Source of the DNA: Planctomycetota bacterium
Lineage (GTDB): Bacteria > Planctomycetota > Planctomycetia > Isosphaerales > Isosphaeraceae
DNA: 8,555 nucleotides
Direction of reading: 5' to 3'
Assembly (NCBI GenBank): GCA_021778575.1
Contig: JAJYCH010000154.1
Location: 1-8,555, forward strand
In this document: positions 5,532-8,555 of the stretch, one piece after another
How positions within the stretch are numbered: position 1 is the first letter of the stretch
Layout of the letters: every line of letters starts with the position of its first letter
Notes under the pieces: model-generated
Told to the model about the DNA's origin: nothing
The model's input: the letters and a program-made list of their open reading frames with translations, nothing else
Databases searched by the model: none
Translations under genes and position numbers: made by a program

Positions 5532-6629
5532 TCAGCCGGCGCGAAGTTTTTCGAGCTTCCGACGCTTCTGGTTGCGCTGGTTTGCGGATTTCTGACGCTT
5601 TTTGGCCTCTCGGGCGGCGAGGATCGCCGGGATGTCGGCCACTTCGTCGGGGCCGGGATACTCGTGCGGTTCGAGGTCGAACGGCGGGTGGTCTTTCGGC
5701 GTGAGCGGCGTCGGCGGCTGTTCGGTCAGCTTCGCCAGAACCTGGTCGAGCGGCGTCGCGGCCGACTCCGGCATCGTTTCCTGGGTCGTGCTCGGTTGCG
5801 GGATGAGACTCATCGGTCGTTGATAGGGTGATTTGGCGTTGATCTGATTCAAGCACCAGCGCATCCGGCTGTGGAGGCTCGTTTCGTAGCGGCGGATCTT
5901 CTTCAGTTCGGGGTCGTCGTCGTCGTTGCCGTGGTCGGTGATGGCGAGGTTCCGGAGGACCTCGTCGAAGACCGCGACGGCGTCGCGACGCTCTTTGAGG
6001 GCGGCGATCTCGCGGCGGGCGATGCTGGCCGGATCGCTCGAACCGTCGATCATCCGCCCCTCGAAATCGAGCGCCGCGCCCGGTTCGTAACCGTCGCGAA
6101 ACGCCGCCGGCGTGGCCAGCAGATCGAACGCCAGGAGCTTCTGATCGGGCGTCCAGACCTTCTTCAAATCGGCCGCGTGGGCGAGCAAGGCCCAGCGAGT
6201 CATCAGCCATTCGCAGCCTTGCGGAGTGCGCTGGAGAGCCTGGACGACCTCGTCGGGATTGGTCTGGATCAACGCGCCCAGACGTGTGGCTTCGAGTTTA
6301 CGATCGTCGTCCCAGAACAGTTCGGCGCGGAGTGATTTCTTGTCGCGGACCCGTCGTTCCTGGCGTTCGGATCGATCGACGCGCAAGCTGGTGACGGCGA
6401 TTTCATCGACCATCCACTGATGATAATCATTTTGCGGTTTAAGGGCGAGCCGCCATTCGAGCGACCGGGCGCGGATCAGCTCGGGAGACTCGGGAACGAC
6501 GACGGTGGCGCAGAGGCCATGCTTCAAGGAATTAAGACGCGAGCGTTCCTTGCCTTCAACAGTTTTCGGGCCAGTACTGCGCTGGGCGTTCCGTCGGTTG
6601 GCCTCGATCCGTGCTTCACTGACGATCAT
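5532..6629 (-). CDS. Planctomycete-type hypothetical protein with 'STGPKT.EGK' N-terminus
   Basis: A 365-aa protein of unknown function. The N-terminal block at residues 11-41 ('NRRNAQRSTGPKTVEGKERS' followed by 'RLNSLKHGL') is a motif I recognise from uncharacterised, often multi-copy proteins in planctomycetes; no activity is known to me. The middle is rich in charged helices (about 68-120: 'RSERQERRVRDKKS'), followed by 'LQRTPQGCEWLMTRWALL' (132-149). Residues near 245-251 include an acidic run 'GNDDDDPELKK'. The C-terminal third is proline-rich and then strongly basic, ending 'KKRQKSANQRNQKRRKLEK' and LRAG, which could bind nucleic acid. No signal peptide, membrane segment or catalytic motif is seen. 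ATG 6629 is chosen because the conserved block begins a few residues later; no good Shine-Dalgarno sequence is visible. It is convergent with the Uma2 array and shares a strand with moaB, 210 bp away. Confidence 0.8.
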   Translation of the reverse strand: MIVSEARIEANRRNAQRSTGPKTVEGKERSRLNSLKHGLCATVVVPESPELIRARSLEWRLALKPQNDYHQWMVDEIAVTSLRVDRSERQERRVRDKKSLRAELFWDDDRKLEATRLGALIQTNPDEVVQALQRTPQGCEWLMTRWALLAHAADLKKVWTPDQKLLAFDLLATPAAFRDGYEPGAALDFEGRMIDGSSDPASIARREIAALKERRDAVAVFDEVLRNLAITDHGNDDDDPELKKIRRYETSLHSRMRWCLNQINAKSPYQRPMSLIPQPSTTQETMPESAATPLDQVLAKLTEQPPTPLTPKDHPPFDLEPHEYPGPDEVADIPAILAAREAKKRQKSANQRNQKRRKLEKLRAG

Positions 6630-6670
6630 TAGGGGTTCTCAATAGGTGTAAAGTCTTGTCGATTTTTAAA

Positions 6671-6695
6671 TGGTTGGCCGAGCCCACTCTACGGG
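6671..6695. repeat. Dispersed repeat half-unit, matches 1262-1286
   Basis: This 25-bp stretch, with core GGCCGAGCCCA and ending CTCTACGGG, matches 1262-1286 at 21 of 25 positions by eye. The two copies are 5.4 kb apart, and both are intergenic. Here it lacks a nearby partner arm, so it looks like a solitary half of the palindromic unit seen near dnaA. It lies about 40 bp upstream of the hypothetical gene's start. Confidence 0.55.
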
Positions 6696-6715
6696 ATTGC
6701 GATCGTTTGAGTCGT

Positions 6716-6740
6716 GTAGGGTCCGCTGTGCGGACCCTAC
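6716..6740. repeat. Perfect hairpin, 11-bp stem with 3-nt loop
   Basis: GTAGGGTCCGC (6716-6726) and GCGGACCCTAC (6730-6740) are exact reverse complements around TGT. The outer GTAGGGT resembles the arms of the repeat at 1116-1188. The hairpin sits about 100 bp past the moaB stop, between two same-strand genes. It has no T tract, so it is better read as a dispersed palindromic (REP-like) element than as a classic terminator, though it could stabilise an mRNA 3' end. Confidence 0.75.
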
Positions 6741-6839
6741 GTGCTGGTCTGTTTCCGCTCGACTTTTCCGGGATATATTCCGGTTCGCGGTGGTTGGTTT
6801 ATCAGGGTTTTTTGAATTTCGTCCCCAATTCCCGCGTCA

Positions 6840-7349
6840 TCACTTGCGGGCCTGCTGGACGAGGTGCGGAAGTTCGGGCAGGATGATCCGGGTCATGGCC
6901 AGTTCCACGGCGGCTCTCGACCCGGGCATGACCAGCACGACCCGACGCCCCATCAAACCGCCGACGGCTCGACTGAGCATGGCCGCCGGGCCGATCTCGG
7001 CGAAGCTGAGCATCCGGAAAAGTTCGCCGTAACCGGGCAGGGGCCGGGTCAAGAGCGCGGAGACCGTTTCGTAGGTCTGGTCGCGCGAGCTGATGCCGGT
7101 TCCGCCGGTCAGGAGCACGGCGTCAAGGTCGGCCCGATCGCGATAATCTTCCAGGAGCCGGCGCATCGGTTCGGGGTCGTCGGCGATGATGGCTCGCTCG
7201 ACGATGGCGTGTCCGGCGGCCTCGGCGAGTTCGATGATCCGCGCTCCCGAGTGATCGGTGGCGACCGTCCGGGTGTCGGAGATGGTCAACACGGCGATTC
7301 GGAGCGATTGGGGGGCTTGCGAACGATGTTCTTCGGCGACCTGGCTCAT
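6840..7349 (-). CDS. moaB: Molybdopterin biosynthesis protein, MoaB/Mog family
   Basis: A 169-aa protein of the MoCF-binding fold. Mog-type members adenylylate molybdopterin before molybdate insertion; the exact step of MoaB-type members varies between organisms. Visible motifs: N-terminal 'AVLTISDTRTVATDHSG' (19-35), 'LLTGGTGISSRDQT' (79-92) forming the molybdopterin-binding loop, 'GYGELFRMLSFAEIGPAAML' (106-125), and 'VLVMPGSRAAVELA' (138-151) with the conserved PGS. Length and motif order fit single-domain MoaB; a MoeA-type fusion is excluded by size. ATG 7349 is chosen because GGAG lies nine bases upstream and the 17-residue extension to 7400 has no family resemblance. No other molybdenum-cofactor genes are in the window. 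The gene is divergent from the HEAT-repeat protein. Confidence 0.92.
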   Translation of the reverse strand: MSQVAEEHRSQAPQSLRIAVLTISDTRTVATDHSGARIIELAEAAGHAIVERAIIADDPEPMRRLLEDYRDRADLDAVLLTGGTGISSRDQTYETVSALLTRPLPGYGELFRMLSFAEIGPAAMLSRAVGGLMGRRVVLVMPGSRAAVELAMTRIILPELPHLVQQARK

Positions 7350-7440
7350 CCAAAGGTTCTCCGAGGGTGTAGACTGTCGAGAGGAATCGAGGTGTCGCAA
7401 AGGTATGCCGCTTCGGATTCGGAAGTCTCCGTCATTTTGG

Positions 7441-7470
7441 TTGCGATTCGACGCATTTCGCCCTTACAAT
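7441..7470 (+). promoter_or_regulatory. Candidate sigma70-like promoter for the HEAT-repeat protein
   Basis: TTGCGA (7441-7446, four of six consensus bases) and TACAAT (7465-7470, five of six) are 18 bp apart in the gap between the divergent moaB and HEAT-repeat genes. Transcription would start near 7477, giving a leader of about 50 nt that includes the GGAGG (7514-7518) ahead of the ATG. Confidence 0.4.
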
Positions 7471-7527
7471 TCGTGGAATCGGATTCAACGACGCCTCGGT
7501 CGGATCGAGGATGGGAGGGTCGCTCAG

Positions 7528-8555
7528 ATGGCGGAAGGTCATTCGAGAGGCTTTGGGACTGTTGCGCTGGTGATGGTTGTCGGGATTGGCCTCGGTCTGC
7601 TGGCTGAGGAGGCTCGCGCTGACCGGATCATGCTCCACCAGGGGCAGCCAATCAAGGGAAAGCTGATCGCCGACAAGTCCCATCCCGGCCAATTTTTGCT
7701 GATCTGCGAGATCGGCAAGACGCCGATGGTGCTCAAGAAGGAGGAGATCGTCCGGGTCACGCCCGAGAAGAGCGCGCTCGACGATTACGTTGTCCTGCTC
7801 GACAAGGAGCGTCCCGACGCCGCCGCCGAATTCGCGCTGGGGGTCTGGTGCGAGGAGCACAACCTGAAAGATCTGGCCTGGGTGCATTACGAGCTCACGT
7901 TGAAGAAGGACAGCACCTTCGGCCCGGCGCATCAGAAGATTGGCCATGTCCTGATGAATGGCCGCTGGCTGAATAGCGAGGAAGTCAAGCAAGCCCAAGG
8001 GATGGTCAAGTTCCAGGGGCGCTGGATGACCCCCGAGGAGCGTGAGCGTCGCGAGGAACTGGCCACGAAGGCGGCCGAAGGATCGTCGTGGGCCAAGCGG
8101 ATTCGTCAGCTTCGCGACGGTTATGTCTCGCCCCAAACGAACCGGAGCCAGGAGGCCGAGCGTCGGCTCCTGGCGATTGACGAACCGGTCGCGATCGGGC
8201 CGATCCTGAAGATCCTGGGCGAAGATCCGTTACCGGCCATCCGGGGTCTGGCGGCGCGGGTCCTGGCCGGAATTCCGGGCGTCGAGGCGAGCAACGGTCT
8301 GGTCGGCCGGTTCTTGATCGACGACGACGAGCAGGTTCGACAGATCACCATGAATGAGATCGTCCGTCGCGAGTCGAGCGAGGTCGTGCCGCTTCTGGTC
8401 CGGTCGCTCCGGTCGACGCGTCACGAGATCGTCAACCGGGCGGCCTGGGGTCTGGGAACCCTGAACGTCCCGCTGGTCGTGCCGAAATTGATTCCGGCCT
8501 TGATCACCATCGAGCAGGAAGTGGTGATGGTCGATAGTGAGATTGGCGGTGGACT
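7528..8555 (+). CDS. Exported HEAT-repeat protein, 5' part (3' end outside window)
   Basis: The frame is open from ATG 7528 to the window edge, 342 codons. GGAGG (7514-7518) lies nine bases upstream. The N-terminus is a signal peptide: a short charged start, a hydrophobic core 'VALVMVVGIGLGLL' (12-25), and 'ARA' at 29-31 as a probable cleavage site, so the protein should leave the cytoplasm. Residues about 40-80 form a beta-rich domain ('GKTPMVLKKEEIVRVTPEKS'). Residues about 100-140 look like a TPR-type helical pair ('FALGVWCEEHNLKDLAWVHY'). Then come two short repeats, 'NGRWLNSEE' (144-152) and 'QGRWMTPEE' (163-171), a motif I associate with planctomycete secreted proteins. From about 218 onwards are HEAT-like helical repeats ('PAIRGLAARVLAGI', 'EQVRQITMNEIVRRES', 'HEIVNRAAWGLGTL'), which usually serve protein-protein binding. 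The biological role is unknown. It is divergent from moaB. Confidence 0.8.
   Translation, partial: MAEGHSRGFGTVALVMVVGIGLGLLAEEARADRIMLHQGQPIKGKLIADKSHPGQFLLICEIGKTPMVLKKEEIVRVTPEKSALDDYVVLLDKERPDAAAEFALGVWCEEHNLKDLAWVHYELTLKKDSTFGPAHQKIGHVLMNGRWLNSEEVKQAQGMVKFQGRWMTPEERERREELATKAAEGSSWAKRIRQLRDGYVSPQTNRSQEAERRLLAIDEPVAIGPILKILGEDPLPAIRGLAARVLAGIPGVEASNGLVGRFLIDDDEQVRQITMNEIVRRESSEVVPLLVRSLRSTRHEIVNRAAWGLGTLNVPLVVPKLIPALITIEQEVVMVDSEIGGG

Noticed and set aside
5452..6210. A 252-codon leftward ORF overlapping the hypothetical gene at 5532-6629.
   Set aside because: Its product is arginine/proline/glycine-rich in the manner of an off-frame GC-rich shadow, and the in-frame neighbour has conserved motifs.
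7432..8136. A 234-codon leftward ORF across the start of the HEAT-repeat gene.
   Set aside because: It is antisense to a frame with a good ribosome-binding site, a signal peptide and HEAT repeats; the product shows no recognisable domain.

Overview
This is GC-rich chromosomal DNA, most consistent with a planctomycete of the Isosphaeraceae type. The clues are an expanded set of Uma2-family (DUF820) genes ending 'GV(P/A)EVWRY', a hypothetical protein with the N-terminal 'RRNAQRSTGPKT.EGK....N.LKHGL' block, and an exported HEAT-repeat protein with duplicated 'GRW..(S/P)EE' motifs. I associate all three with that group from general knowledge, not from a search. The lineage call is an inference. 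Nothing in the window looks like a prophage, transposon, CRISPR array, tRNA or rRNA.

Layout, left to right. (1) The 3' end of a GNAT acetyltransferase gene (+). (2) Convergent to it, a stand-alone NAD(P)H-hydrate epimerase gene, nnrE (-). (3) A 290-bp gap filled with related palindromic repeats. (4) dnaA (-), the replication initiator, 489 codons. (5) A 339-bp divergent intergenic region. (6) Three tandem Uma2-like putative nuclease genes (+), each repeating at almost exactly 720 bp and in part nearly identical in sequence. (7) A 281-bp convergent gap. (8) A 365-aa planctomycete-type hypothetical protein (-). (9) A second intergenic cluster of palindromic repeats, including a perfect 11-bp-stem hairpin. 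(10) A moaB/mog-type molybdopterin biosynthesis gene (-). (11) A divergent gap with a plausible sigma70-like promoter. (12) The 5' part of a secreted HEAT-repeat protein gene (+), cut by the window edge.

The housekeeping genes (nnrE metabolite repair, dnaA, moaB) are unrelated to one another and are not arranged as an operon. The one coherent multi-gene unit is the Uma2 array: three genes on one strand, 27-nt spacers, repeated ribosome-binding sites, and one candidate promoter ahead of the first gene. Its role is unknown; the sequence shows recent tandem duplication or gene conversion. The dispersed palindromes on both sides of the window are the other structure that the genes do not explain. 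I see no convincing new defence system or other multi-component system beyond the Uma2 array.
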